Assembly: GCF_031846275.1 (NCBI RefSeq)
Contig: NZ_JAVRIB010000009.1
Span: 1-64,000 of the forward strand
Source of the DNA: Spectribacter hydrogenoxidans
GTDB lineage: Bacteria; Pseudomonadota; Gammaproteobacteria; Nevskiales; Salinisphaeraceae
Direction of reading: 5' to 3'
DNA: 64,000 nucleotides
In this document: positions 8,033 to 17,329 of the stretch, piece after piece
Layout: each line of letters begins with the position of its first letter
Numbering within the stretch: the stretch's first letter is position 1
The notes under the pieces: generated by a model
What the model saw: the letters and a program-made list of their open reading frames with translations, nothing else
Database searches by the model: none
What the model was told of the DNA's origin: nothing
Made by a program: the position numbers and the translations under genes

Positions 8033-9453
8033 TGCTGCCCGAGGGTCTGATCGATGCACTGATCGAGCACCTCGGCGCGGATGCGGTGCTGACCGGCCGG
8101 GATGCAATGGCCCCCTATGAGCGCGATTGGCGCGGCCAGTTCCGCTCGCAGGCCGCCGCGGTGCTGCGGCCGCGCACCACCGGGCAGGTGGCCGATGCCG
8201 TTTCCCTGTGTACGCAAGCCGGTGTCGCGGTCATTCCCCAGGCCGGCAATACCGGCCTGGTAGGCGGGTCGGTGGCGCGCCCCGACCAGGTGATTGTCAG
8301 TCTGGACCGGATGACCGCGGTGCGGTCGCTGGATGCCGACAACGACACCATTACCGTCGAGGCCGGCTGCATCCTCGCCGACGTGCAGCGGGCGGCGGCG
8401 GACGCCGGGCGTCTGTTTCCGCTGTCGCTGGCCGCCGAGGGGTCATGCCGCATCGGCGGCAACCTGGCCACCAACGCCGGCGGCGTCAACGTGTTGCGTT
8501 ACGGCAATGCCCGCGAGCTGACCCTGGGTCTGGAAGTGGTGCTGGCCGACGGCCGCATCTGGGATGGCCTGACCGGCCTGCGCAAGGACAACAGCGGGTT
8601 TGATCTCAAGCAGTGGTTCATCGGCAGCGAAGGCACGCTGGGCATCATTACCGCCGCCACCCTCAGGTTGTTTCCGGCCCTGGCCCAGCGCGAGACCGCT
8701 TTCATCGCCGTGCCCGATCCCGCCGCGGCGGTGCGGCTGCTGGGCGAGTTCCGACAGGCCTCCGGCGACAACTGCATCGCCTGCGAACTGCTGCCGCGTC
8801 TGGCGCTGGAACTGGTCTGTCGGCATATCCCCGGTTGTCGCGATCCGCTGGACCGGCCCGCTCCCTGGTACCTGCTGGTGGAACTGGCCAGCCCGGCCGC
8901 CGGCGACTGGCTGGCGGATGCCCTTCAGGCGGTGCTGGCCACCGGCCTGGACGACGGCAGCGTCAGCGATGCCGTGATTGCCGGCAGTCTAGATCAGGCG
9001 GCCGCGTTGTGGCGGCTGCGCGAATCCATCCCCGAGGCCCAGACCCGCGAGGGGGGCTCGCTCAAGCACGATATCTCGGTGCCGGTGTCGCGGCTGCCGG
9101 CATTCGTTTCCGAGGCCGGTGCGGCAGTGGCAAGGGCAATCCCCGGCGTGCGGGTGTGCGCCTTCGGCCACGTCGGCGACGGCAATCTGCACTTCAATCT
9201 GTCGCAACCACCGGGCGACGATGGCGACGCCTTTCTTGCCCGCGCGGACGAGGCCGGCCGCATCATCCACGATGTCGTTGCGGCCATGGATGGCTCGGTG
9301 GCGGCCGAGCACGGCATCGGCCGGCTCAAGCCGGCGGCCCTGCAACGCTACCGCTCACCGGTGGCGGTGGACCTGATGCGGGCGATCAAGCAGGCGCTGG
9401 ACCCGGACAACCGGCTCAACCCCGGGGCCGTGCTCGAATACCGGGAGCCATGA
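8032..9453 (+). CDS. FAD-binding oxidoreductase, D-2-hydroxyacid dehydrogenase type (GlcD/D2HGDH family)
   Basis: A 473-residue flavoprotein with a PCMH-type FAD domain (PQAGNTGLVGGS around residue 65, then GGNLATNAGG) and the FAD-oxidase C-terminal domain with HVGDGNLHFN and EHGIGRLK. This matches the D-lactate/D-2-hydroxyglutarate/glycolate dehydrogenase family, which oxidises a 2-hydroxyacid and passes electrons to a quinone or flavoprotein. The exact acid cannot be read from the sequence. ATG 8032 overlaps the upstream stop; a GTG three bases earlier is also possible. The next gene starts inside its stop codon (ATGA). Confidence 0.9.
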   Translation: MLPEGLIDALIEHLGADAVLTGRDAMAPYERDWRGQFRSQAAAVLRPRTTGQVADAVSLCTQAGVAVIPQAGNTGLVGGSVARPDQVIVSLDRMTAVRSLDADNDTITVEAGCILADVQRAAADAGRLFPLSLAAEGSCRIGGNLATNAGGVNVLRYGNARELTLGLEVVLADGRIWDGLTGLRKDNSGFDLKQWFIGSEGTLGIITAATLRLFPALAQRETAFIAVPDPAAAVRLLGEFRQASGDNCIACELLPRLALELVCRHIPGCRDPLDRPAPWYLLVELASPAAGDWLADALQAVLATGLDDGSVSDAVIAGSLDQAAALWRLRESIPEAQTREGGSLKHDISVPVSRLPAFVSEAGAAVARAIPGVRVCAFGHVGDGNLHFNLSQPPGDDGDAFLARADEAGRIIHDVVAAMDGSVAAEHGIGRLKPAALQRYRSPVAVDLMRAIKQALDPDNRLNPGAVLEYREP

Positions 9454-10121
9454 GCGGGCCACCCGGCGAGGCCGACTGGTCGGCCGGCATTACCTGCGGC
9501 CTGTGCGACCATCCCGCCACCCGTGGTCTGGCACGGGTGGCCAGCGGCCGATACGGGTGCTGCCCCGGCTGTGGTCTGATCTTCCAGCATCCGGACGAAC
9601 GGCCCGACGCGCTGACCGAACACCGTCTGTACAGCGCTCATGACAACCGCATCGATGACCCCGGCTATCGCGCGTTTCTGCAAAGGCTGACCAACCGGCT
9701 GATTCCGCAGTTGTCGCCCGGCGCCTGCGGCCTGGATTACGGCGCCGGTCCCGGCCCGGCGCTGGCGGCGATGCTGACCGAGGCGGGCTTTCCCACAGCC
9801 GTCTACGATCCCTTCTTCGCCCCCGATACGGCCGTGCTGGCGCGCCGCTACGACTTCGTTGTCTGCACCGAGACCGCCGAGCACTTCCACCATCCCGGCG
9901 CCGCCTTCGATCAGATTGCCGGGCTGCTGCGACCGGGTGGCCACCTGGGCCTGATGACCCGGCTGTTCGACGCCGGCACCGATTTCGCCGCCTGGCACTA
10001 CCATCGCGATCCCACCCACGTCAGCTTCTACACCGAGTCCACCCTGGACTGGCTGGCGACCCGCCACGGCTGGCGCTGGCGGCGGTACGGCGCGGACGTG
10101 GTGATCCTGCAGCACGCGTAG
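9450..10121 (+). CDS. Class I SAM-dependent methyltransferase with N-terminal zinc-ribbon-like motif
   Basis: A 223-residue protein. CGLC and CCPGC near the N-terminus form a CxxC...CxxC zinc-ribbon-like pair. The SAM motif LDYGAGPGPAL follows, then VCTETAEHF as motif post-II. The C-terminus carries HYHRDPTHVSFYTE, a segment common in small methyltransferases of the Methyltransf_11/23 group. Its start overlaps the stop of the FAD oxidase (ATGA), so they share a transcript. The substrate is unknown. Confidence 0.85.
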   Translation: MSGPPGEADWSAGITCGLCDHPATRGLARVASGRYGCCPGCGLIFQHPDERPDALTEHRLYSAHDNRIDDPGYRAFLQRLTNRLIPQLSPGACGLDYGAGPGPALAAMLTEAGFPTAVYDPFFAPDTAVLARRYDFVVCTETAEHFHHPGAAFDQIAGLLRPGGHLGLMTRLFDAGTDFAAWHYHRDPTHVSFYTESTLDWLATRHGWRWRRYGADVVILQHA

Positions 10122-10126
10122 ACGGC

Positions 10127-11134
10127 TCACGAATCCTGGAACTGGTAGGTCAGGGGAATCCAGCGGTAGCCGTGGCGGCCGCGGCGCTGGACGAAGCCGA
10201 TCGATGGAAAGCTGGTGTGGTAGCCGACCACCGCCAGGCGTTCGGTGGCCGCCATGTCGTAGATTCGTTTCCGGGTGGCGGCGCCCTGGGTCTTGTCCTG
10301 ATCGAACAGCGCGTGCCATTCGGGATGGGCCAGCGAGGCGACCTCGTGATGGGCGCAATCACCCCACAGCAACAGACGCTGGCCGCGACTTTCGACGTGA
10401 AAGGCCAGGTGACCCGGGGTATGACCATGGGCGGCCACGGCATGGATACCGGGCGCGACTTCGTCGCCCGGTCCAATGCGGGTCATGTCGTCGGCCAGCG
10501 GGGCGAGGTGACTGGAAAACAGCCGCGCCGACTGGTGTTCGATGCTCTCCTCGGGCGCGCGCAGACGGTCGTCGGTGGCGGCCCAGAAATCGAACTCCCG
10601 CCCGCCCATGATGTAAGCGGCCCGCGGAAACGCCGGTTTGCCCTGATGCATCAGGCCGCCGATGTGGTCCGGGTGGCCGTGGGTCAGGACCACCAGGTCG
10701 ATCTGTTCCGGTGCGTAGCCGGCCTGTTGCAGGCTGGGCGCCAGCCGGCCGCCGCGTGGCGGGGGCACGAAACCGTGGTCGCCGTTGCCGGTATCGAACA
10801 GGATGCGTTGCGTACCGGTGTCCACCAGGGTGGGGGTGAAGCCGGGCTGGAAACGATCACGTGGCAGTAGATGTTCGTGCATCAGTGCCTGCACCTCGGA
10901 TTCCGGGCGGTCCTCGCCCACCACCGGCCAGGGGCCGTCCAGCATGGCGTCGGCATCGCGCAGGGTGGTTACCTCGAATGCCCCGAGCGAAAAGCGGTGG
11001 TAGCCGACCAGCGACGGGCAGGGTGCAGCGGCGCGGGTCCGCATCGACAGCCCCGCTGTTGCAGGCAAGGCCAGTCCGGCTGCGGTTGCGGCCAGCAGCC
11101 GCCGGCGGGTGATGTCGGTTGGTTTCCGGGTCAT
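10127..11134 (-). CDS. Tat-exported metallo-beta-lactamase-fold hydrolase
   Basis: A 335-residue protein with a twin-arginine leader (ITRRRLLAATAAGLALPATA) predicting export of a folded metalloenzyme to the periplasm. The metal motif THGHPDHIGG is typical of the MBL fold, followed by HGHTPGH and WGDCAHHE. The family includes lactonases and other hydrolases. ATG 11134 has AGGAG about 9 bases upstream. It is divergent from the AraC-type regulator across 85 bp, so that regulator is the likely controller. Confidence 0.88.
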   Translation of the reverse strand: MTRKPTDITRRRLLAATAAGLALPATAGLSMRTRAAAPCPSLVGYHRFSLGAFEVTTLRDADAMLDGPWPVVGEDRPESEVQALMHEHLLPRDRFQPGFTPTLVDTGTQRILFDTGNGDHGFVPPPRGGRLAPSLQQAGYAPEQIDLVVLTHGHPDHIGGLMHQGKPAFPRAAYIMGGREFDFWAATDDRLRAPEESIEHQSARLFSSHLAPLADDMTRIGPGDEVAPGIHAVAAHGHTPGHLAFHVESRGQRLLLWGDCAHHEVASLAHPEWHALFDQDKTQGAATRKRIYDMAATERLAVVGYHTSFPSIGFVQRRGRHGYRWIPLTYQFQDS

Positions 11135-11219
11135 GACGGATGGCTCCTCGACAGGTTGATTCGTGCTGTAATCCACAGGCGGCCGTCGCAGGCGGGGCCG
11201 CCGGGAGGAACGCTAGCCG

Positions 11220-12026
11220 ATGACCGGATGCGGCCAATTGTATGAACGTGCTGCGAAAGCCGACGGCCTGGGGCCGTTCTGGCATCTGGACCAGGCGCGC
11301 ACGCTGTTCGTCGGGCCACTGCAGCACAACGGCCTGCATCAGCACGGCGCGCCGGTCTATCTGGCGGGCCTGTACGAGGCCTTCGAGCTGCGTCTGGAAG
11401 GGGCCGACTGGCGCCAGTGCCGGGGCGCGGTCATCCCCGCCGGGTGTCGTCACGAACTCAGGGTTCACGGCCAGCCGATCGCGGTGTTCTACATCGAGCC
11501 GGGCGCCGATGGCATCGGCAGTCTGACGACGTTGCTGGGTGATGTTCGTGAGGTCGGCGGCGCCCTGGCCGGACGCCCTCACGGGCGCAATCTACTGCGC
11601 GAACTGTGGGAGGACCGCCACGGTCCGCAGTGGACCGGCCAGGCCCTGGATGACCTGCTGACGTTTGCCCGGCCGCGGGCTTGCCGGCAGCCGGACGCCC
11701 GCGTCGCCCGGATCATGGCGGATCTGGGCCACCAGTCCGGCACGCCGATGCCGGCGGCGCGACTTGCCGCCAGCGTGGGTCTGTCGGCGTCGCGCCTGCA
11801 ACATCTGTTCACCCGCGAGGCCGGCGTGCCGCTGCGGCGTTACCGGGCCTGGCAGCGCATGCGGGTGGCAATCGACGCAATCATCGGCGGTGACAACTTC
11901 ACCACCGCCGCTCACCTGGCAGGATTCAGCGACCAGGCCCATTTCAATCATGATTTCCGCCGCACCTTTGGTGCGCCGCCGTCGGTGAGCCTGGCCCGGC
12001 TTCGGCCCGGTATCGGAGACGCTTAA
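11220..12026 (+). CDS. AraC-family transcriptional regulator
   Basis: A 268-residue regulator with an N-terminal cupin-like sensor domain and a C-terminal double helix-turn-helix (about 165-262). The DNA-binding part shows LAASVGLSASRLQHLFTREA and then LAGFSDQAHFNHDFRRTFG, the hallmark second helix-turn-helix of the family. GGGAGGA lies upstream of ATG 11220. Divergence from the Tat-exported hydrolase suggests local control of that gene. The last 4 bases overlap the convergent DksA-like gene. Confidence 0.9.
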   Translation: MTGCGQLYERAAKADGLGPFWHLDQARTLFVGPLQHNGLHQHGAPVYLAGLYEAFELRLEGADWRQCRGAVIPAGCRHELRVHGQPIAVFYIEPGADGIGSLTTLLGDVREVGGALAGRPHGRNLLRELWEDRHGPQWTGQALDDLLTFARPRACRQPDARVARIMADLGHQSGTPMPAARLAASVGLSASRLQHLFTREAGVPLRRYRAWQRMRVAIDAIIGGDNFTTAAHLAGFSDQAHFNHDFRRTFGAPPSVSLARLRPGIGDA

Positions 12027-12370
12027 CCCTGGCGGGCTTCGGCGCAATCCAGGCAGAAGGGATTGGCGGGATCGGCCTCCAGCCGGGCCTCGGCAATGGG
12101 TTCTTCGCAGGCGGCACAGTCGCCGAAGGTGCCGGCTTCGATGCGGGCCAGCGCAGCGGTGATGCGGCGTGCCTGGTTGGCGGCGCGCTGGGCGCCGGCC
12201 CTGGCCATGGCCTGGGCCTGCAGGGCATCCATGCGCGACAGCCGCCCGGTTCGGGTCTGGTCGAGTTCTACCGTCTTGCCCATGTCGTCGCGACTTTCGG
12301 CGCCGGCCTGCAGGGTTTCCTGCATGGCGAGCAGCATCTGTCGAAAGTGTTCGAGCTGGGCTTTGGTCAT
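12023..12370 (-). CDS. DksA/TraR-family zinc-finger protein
   Basis: A 115-residue protein with a helical N-terminus and a C-terminal C4 zinc finger, CAACEEPI...CLDC. Families of this type bind the RNA polymerase secondary channel and alter promoter response. It is shorter than E. coli DksA (151 residues), so it may be a DksA2/TraR-like paralogue; the DxxDxA tip motif is not obvious. It converges on the AraC gene with a 4-bp overlap. Confidence 0.85.
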   Translation of the reverse strand: MTKAQLEHFRQMLLAMQETLQAGAESRDDMGKTVELDQTRTGRLSRMDALQAQAMARAGAQRAANQARRITAALARIEAGTFGDCAACEEPIAEARLEADPANPFCLDCAEARQG

Positions 12371-12432
12371 CGAATTGATGGTTACTGACGTAATAATGCG
12401 AGTGTGTATCCAATCCAGCGTAATCGGGTCCG

Positions 12433-13755
12433 ATGAGGCGGTCCAATATGGGTTCGATGGCGAGCCGACAATGCCGCTGGTTACTGATCGGCGCGGCCTT
12501 AGGCACCACCGCGGCAGTGGCGCAGCCGCCCGACGCGCCCCTGAATCCGGTGTTCATGGAGGCCGAGGCATATCCCGGGTTTGCGGCCGCGCTGGCCGAG
12601 GGCCGTTCTGACCAGGCGATCGACCGGGCGCGCGGGATGCTGCGCGCCCTGGAAACCGGTTACGGACCGCGGCATCCGGCGCTGGTGCCGGCGCTGGTCA
12701 ACCTGGGTACCGCGCGACATGGCGCCGGGCAGCCGGTGGCGGCCATGGGTGATTTCCAGCGGGCGGTCGATATTCTGGCCAGCCGGGGGGACAACCGGAA
12801 TCCGGCCCTGATCCGCCCCCTGCGCGGCCTGGGCCGGGCGGCGCTGAGCGCGGGGGATTATCCGGCCGCGATCCGGGCGTTGTCCCGGGCGGCCTTCATC
12901 GGCCGGGTTGTCCACGGCCTGCACGATCCCGCCCAGCTGGCGCCCTATGACGGCCTGATTGCGGCGCAGATGGCGATCGGACGCGAGGAGGAGGCGGCCC
13001 GGCTGCAGCGGGCGCGGCTGGCGGTGATCGAACGCAGTGCCGCCGACCGCCCCGGGGAACAGGCCGCGGCGCTGGCCCGCGCGGGGCGCTGGTTTACCGA
13101 GGTCGGACGTTACGGGGATGCCCGGGACATGCAGCGTCAGCGTCTGCGTGTGCTGCGCGAGGCCCGTGGGGAGGACGATCCCGCCCTGATTCCGGCTCTA
13201 ATGGACCTGTCGCGAACGTATCAGCCCACGCTTCAGGAGCCGGCCTTCGCCGGCCTGGACGCACTGCATGAGGCGCTGGGCATTCAGCAGAACCGGGAAT
13301 CGCGCGATCCCGCGACGCTGGCGGATATCCGCCTGGCGATCGGGGATTTCTACATGCGGTTCGACCGGCCGCGGGAGGCCGTGAATGAGTACGTGAAGGC
13401 CAGAAATCTCTATGGCGAGGCTGGTGATGCCGAGGCACTCGATCGCCTGAACCAGCCGGCGGTGGCCTACCTGCCGCCGATCCGGGGCCTGCGGGACAGG
13501 CCGGATGCGGGTCTTGGCCCCCGGGTGCTCGTCAAGCTGCTGCTGGATGTGGATGCCCGGGGCAACCCGCGGGATGTCGAGGCGGTATCGATTGATCCGC
13601 CGGGTCTGACCGAACTGCAGGAAAATGTGCGGCGGGCCCACGCGCGGGCACGTTTCCGGCCGCGGTTGACCGCGGACGGGGCGGTCGACGCCGAGCGCGT
13701 ATCGGTGGATCATGAATTCCACTATCTTGCGGCTCCGGGCCGGGACGGAAACTAG
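12433..13755 (+). CDS. Exported TPR protein with TonB-like C-terminal domain (first gene of envelope cluster)
   Basis: A 440-residue protein with an N-terminal signal peptide (WLLIGAALGTTAAVAQ), then repeated helical pairs of the tetratricopeptide type (about 45-330). The C-terminal 70 residues (VLVKLLLDVDARGNP...RARFRPRL...VSVDHEFHY) resemble the TonB C-terminal fold. Starts at 12448 and 12457 are also possible. It leads a run of 12 plus-strand genes with gaps of no more than 29 bp. In this position it may contact an outer-membrane or periplasmic partner of the proton channel downstream; that is inference from context. Confidence 0.7.
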   Translation: MRRSNMGSMASRQCRWLLIGAALGTTAAVAQPPDAPLNPVFMEAEAYPGFAAALAEGRSDQAIDRARGMLRALETGYGPRHPALVPALVNLGTARHGAGQPVAAMGDFQRAVDILASRGDNRNPALIRPLRGLGRAALSAGDYPAAIRALSRAAFIGRVVHGLHDPAQLAPYDGLIAAQMAIGREEEAARLQRARLAVIERSAADRPGEQAAALARAGRWFTEVGRYGDARDMQRQRLRVLREARGEDDPALIPALMDLSRTYQPTLQEPAFAGLDALHEALGIQQNRESRDPATLADIRLAIGDFYMRFDRPREAVNEYVKARNLYGEAGDAEALDRLNQPAVAYLPPIRGLRDRPDAGLGPRVLVKLLLDVDARGNPRDVEAVSIDPPGLTELQENVRRAHARARFRPRLTADGAVDAERVSVDHEFHYLAAPGRDGN

Positions 13756-13779
13756 GGTGGGGCCGACAGGGTCGAAGCA

Positions 13780-14544
13780 ATGATGATGCAACCCAGGATT
13801 CGACAATTCGCGCTTTTGCCCTGGCTGCTGCTGGCAGCGAGTTGCACCAGCACGCCGCCTCCCCCGTCCTCGCCGAGCCAGCCGCCGCCGGAATCGGCCG
13901 CTTCGTCTCCACCGCCGGCGTCGGGTGAAACCGGTGCGGCCGGGCAGCAGTCACCGGAGCAGTCGCGCGAGGCTGCCGGCGATGCCGACAGGGCCGATAC
14001 CAGCCCGCCGCCGGCGGCAGCCGCGATGGATACGACCGAATCCACCCCGCCGAACGAGGCCGGCACGACGGCGCGCGGGCCCGGATTCCCGGCCGGCGGC
14101 CAGACCGACGGCGAACGCACGGGAGAACTGGATACGGCTCTGGATCGGTCACTCGGCGAATTCGACGAGCGGTTGCGTCGCGAGCAGGCGGAGCTGGAAT
14201 CCCTGAATGAACAGGCCCGCGAGGCCCGCGAGCAACGCGAGGCGATGCAGGGCGCGGGCAGCGACGGGTCGGATGGCGAGCGGTCCGGCGACCGCGCGGG
14301 CGCGCCCCCGCCGCCCCCAGTGGCCGCCGGGGGCGAGCCGCCTGAGGGCGACACCCGCACCGGTCGTGATCGCGTCGGCGGCAACCAGCCCGATATTGCC
14401 ACCAACACGCCGGATGACATCGGCAGCGGTGCGGACGATGACGTGGTTGCCCGCCAGTTGCGGGAAGCCGCCGAGAACGAGTCCGACCCCGAGCTGCGCG
14501 AGCGGCTGTGGGAGGAATACCGCGCCTACAAGGAAAGCCAATGA
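13780..14544 (+). CDS. Proline-rich lipoprotein of unknown function
   Basis: A 254-residue protein. A lipobox LLAASC sets the lipidated cysteine at position 22. A low-complexity Pro/Ser/Glu region follows (23-115), then a predicted coiled coil (EFDERLRREQAELESLNEQ) at about 127-155, and an acidic tail ending in LRERLWEEYRAYKESQ. No known family is recognised. ATG codons at 13780, 13783 and 13786 are alternatives. The stop overlaps the next gene (ATGA), tying the two together. Confidence 0.75.
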   Translation: MMMQPRIRQFALLPWLLLAASCTSTPPPPSSPSQPPPESAASSPPPASGETGAAGQQSPEQSREAAGDADRADTSPPPAAAAMDTTESTPPNEAGTTARGPGFPAGGQTDGERTGELDTALDRSLGEFDERLRREQAELESLNEQAREAREQREAMQGAGSDGSDGERSGDRAGAPPPPPVAAGGEPPEGDTRTGRDRVGGNQPDIATNTPDDIGSGADDDVVARQLREAAENESDPELRERLWEEYRAYKESQ

Positions 14545-15770
14545 GCACCGCGGTGCGAACCCGGCCGAGTCTGTTTGCCCTGCTGGGCCTGGCGCTGCTG
14601 GTCAGCGGCTGCGTGAACAAGACGGTGAAGACGGTCAACGCCGCGCCGGCGGCGCATGCGCAGGAGGAGTTGTCCAGCGAGGAGCTGGTCAACGTCAACA
14701 TCGCGGTATTCGAGCCGGGCATCCCGGAAGACCCGAGCGAGGCCGAGGAGGCCGGCATCTGGCCCGAGGTGCGGGAAGCCGAAAGCCGCTACATGGCCGT
14801 GGCCCTGCGCCAGACCCTGGAGAACACCGGCTACTGGGGCGCGGTGCGGGTGGTGCCCGAACGGGTCGAGTATTCCGAACTGCTGGTAACCGGCGAGATC
14901 GTCGAATCCAGCGGCTACGAAATGGCGCTGGCCGTGCGCGCGGTGGATGCCAGTGGCCGGGTGTGGCTGGACCAGACCTACAACGCCGAGGCCGCTGAAC
15001 TCAGCTACAGCCAGGGGGATGAGCCGGCCGACCCGTTCCAGGCGGTATACAACCGCATTGCCGATGACCTGCTGGCCGCGCGCCGGGCGCGCAGCGCGGC
15101 GGAACTGCAGACCCTGCGTCATCTGTCCGACATGCGCTTTGCCGAACAGCTGGCTCCCGAGGCCTTTTCGCGCTACGTGGAATCCGGGGACGGCCGGTAT
15201 CGCCTGAACGGCCTGCCCGCCGAGGGTGACCCGCTGATGGCCCGGGTCGAGCGTATCCGGGAGCGCGACTACGCCCTGATCGATGCCCTGGATCAGCACT
15301 ACCGCGTGTTTCACGACCAGATCGATCTGGCCTATGCCGACTGGCGCGCCGCCAGTTATCGGGAGACCGAGAATCTCCGGGAACTGGAAAGCCAGTCGCT
15401 GACGCGCAAGCTCCTGGGCGCGGCGGCGGTGATTGCCGGCATCGTGGGTGCGGCCAACGCCAACAACAGTGTCGAGGGTGCGGCTTCGCAGGTCGCCATT
15501 ATCGGGGGTATCGGCGTATTTGCCAGCGGTCTCGAGAAAGGGCGCGAATCGAAGATTCACGCCGAAGCCCTGGAGGAACTGGGCCGGTCGCTGGAAAGCG
15601 ATGTCGAACCGCGCAACGTCCAGCTGGCCAACCAGACCGTGACGCTCAGCGGTTCCGCGGAAGCCCAGTTCGAGGAATGGCAGCAGTTGATGCGCGACAT
15701 TTACGCCGCTGAGACCGGCCTGATCCGCGACAGCGGGCAGACGCCGGCCAGTGGCGACGATGATCGCTGA
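14541..15770 (+). CDS. Lipoprotein with Gly/Ala-rich hydrophobic segment, unknown function
   Basis: A 409-residue protein with lipobox LLVSGC, so the mature N-terminus is lipid-anchored. The first half (about 50-180) looks like a mixed alpha/beta domain with VNIAVFEPGIP and LVTGEIVESSGYEMAL, similar in style to CsgG/LpoB-like assembly lipoproteins but not confidently assigned. A glycine/alanine-rich hydrophobic stretch at about 290-335 could sit in a membrane. The start ATG 14541 overlaps the stop of the previous gene. A role in the envelope cluster is inferred from context. Confidence 0.72.
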   Translation: MSTAVRTRPSLFALLGLALLVSGCVNKTVKTVNAAPAAHAQEELSSEELVNVNIAVFEPGIPEDPSEAEEAGIWPEVREAESRYMAVALRQTLENTGYWGAVRVVPERVEYSELLVTGEIVESSGYEMALAVRAVDASGRVWLDQTYNAEAAELSYSQGDEPADPFQAVYNRIADDLLAARRARSAAELQTLRHLSDMRFAEQLAPEAFSRYVESGDGRYRLNGLPAEGDPLMARVERIRERDYALIDALDQHYRVFHDQIDLAYADWRAASYRETENLRELESQSLTRKLLGAAAVIAGIVGAANANNSVEGAASQVAIIGGIGVFASGLEKGRESKIHAEALEELGRSLESDVEPRNVQLANQTVTLSGSAEAQFEEWQQLMRDIYAAETGLIRDSGQTPASGDDDR

Positions 15771-15799
15771 AGCCGCCCCGGTCGTGGTCCGGACGCACG

Positions 15800-17329
15800 A
15801 TGGCGGATAACCGCAAGCAATCCGACGAGTTCGAGCGCATCGCCCCGGCCGCCTGGCAGCCGGGACACGAGCCCGCATCGACGCCGGCCGCCGGCCGGGG
15901 GGTGCCCGTGGGCGCGGTGGTGCTGGCGGTACTCGTGGTGCTCGCCCTGGCCGGCGGCTGGTGGCTGCTGCCCGGTGTAATCGGAGACGACGAACGGATG
16001 ACCGAGACGCCCGCGGAATCGCCTGTGACAGGGCGTCCCGCCGAGCCCGAAGCATCCGACGAGGCGGCGGCGACCCCGCCGCCTGACGCCGACGCGCTGC
16101 TGGCCCGCCGCCAGTCGGCGCAATCGCTGGGTGAAGAGCTGGCCGCCGCGCGCGAGTCGCTGGCCGGACAGGGGCTGGATCGCTGGGCCCCCGAGGAACA
16201 ACAGCGCATGGCGGACCTGGCCGGGCAGGGGCAGGAGAGTTTCGAACAACGTGAATATGCGGCGGCCGAGGAGGCGTTCCGTGCCGGCCTGTCGCTTGCG
16301 ACGGATCTCGACTCGCGGGTCGACACCGAGCTGGCGGCGGCGCTCGAACGGGGTGACGAGGCGCTGGCCGACAATCGCATCGACGAGGCCGCCGCGGCCT
16401 TCGATCTGGCGCTGGCCATCGACGGGGACAATGCCGATGCCCGCCGGGGTGCGGATCGCGCCGCCCGCCGCGAGGAGGTTCTGACCGCCATGCGCCAGGG
16501 GCGGGCCAGCGAGCAGGCCGGTGAGCTGGACGCGGCGCGGGACGCCTATCGGCAGGCCCGATCGCTGGACGAGGCGTACCAGCCGGCCGGCGAGGCCGTG
16601 CAGCGGGTCGAGAACGCTCTGGCGGATCGGCGGTTCCGGTCCCGCATGTCCGCCGGTCTGGCGGCCCTGGATCAGGGCGATTTTGCGGTGGCCCGGTCGG
16701 CGTTCGCCAAGGCCGCGCAAATCCGCCCCGACGCGGCCGAGGCGACCGACGGGCTGGCCGAGGCCGAAGCCGGGCTGGAACGGGCGGCCATCGAGCGGCT
16801 GCGCCAGCAGGCGCGTGCGGCGGAACAGGCCGAACAGTGGTCGGAGGCGGTGGCGGCCTACGAGGCCATGCTGGCGCGCGACGCCAGCCTCACCGAGCCC
16901 CGTGAACGGCTCGCACAGGCCCGGGAGATGGCTCAGTTGAACACACGCCTGAACGCGCATCTGGAACAGCCGGACAGATTGTCCGATGCCGGAGTGCGGG
17001 AGGTCGTGAACCAGCTGCTCACCCGCGCCCGAGCCGTTTCCGACCCGGGGCCGCGGCTGCAGGCCCGCATTACGCGGCTGCAGACGGCGCTGGCGCAGGC
17101 CAGCCAGCCCGTCACCGTTCGGCTGCAGTCGGACAATCGCACCCGGGTGGCGGTCTATCACGTGGGCGAACTGGGCACCTTCGAAACGCATCAGCTCACC
17201 CTCACACCCGGTCGTTACACCGCCGTGGGACGGTGCGAGGGCTATCGCGACGTGCGGCGGGAATTCACTGTCGCCGCCGACCAGGCCCCGGTCGGGCCGA
17301 TCGAGATTCGCTGCGAGGAACGCCTGTGA
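15800..17329 (+). CDS. Membrane-anchored TPR protein with PEGA-like C-terminus
   Basis: A 509-residue type II membrane protein. A short N-terminal tail precedes a single membrane helix (VGAVVLAVLVVLALAGGWW, 37-61). The rest is periplasmic: an acidic linker, then TPR-like repeats (about 140-385, for example FEQREYAAAEEAFRAGLSLA) and a beta-rich C-terminal domain ending RCEGYRDVRREFTVAAD, which resembles PEGA-type domains. It overlaps the next gene at GTGA. It is probably a scaffold of the cluster's envelope complex. Confidence 0.75.
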   Translation: MADNRKQSDEFERIAPAAWQPGHEPASTPAAGRGVPVGAVVLAVLVVLALAGGWWLLPGVIGDDERMTETPAESPVTGRPAEPEASDEAAATPPPDADALLARRQSAQSLGEELAAARESLAGQGLDRWAPEEQQRMADLAGQGQESFEQREYAAAEEAFRAGLSLATDLDSRVDTELAAALERGDEALADNRIDEAAAAFDLALAIDGDNADARRGADRAARREEVLTAMRQGRASEQAGELDAARDAYRQARSLDEAYQPAGEAVQRVENALADRRFRSRMSAGLAALDQGDFAVARSAFAKAAQIRPDAAEATDGLAEAEAGLERAAIERLRQQARAAEQAEQWSEAVAAYEAMLARDASLTEPRERLAQAREMAQLNTRLNAHLEQPDRLSDAGVREVVNQLLTRARAVSDPGPRLQARITRLQTALAQASQPVTVRLQSDNRTRVAVYHVGELGTFETHQLTLTPGRYTAVGRCEGYRDVRREFTVAADQAPVGPIEIRCEERL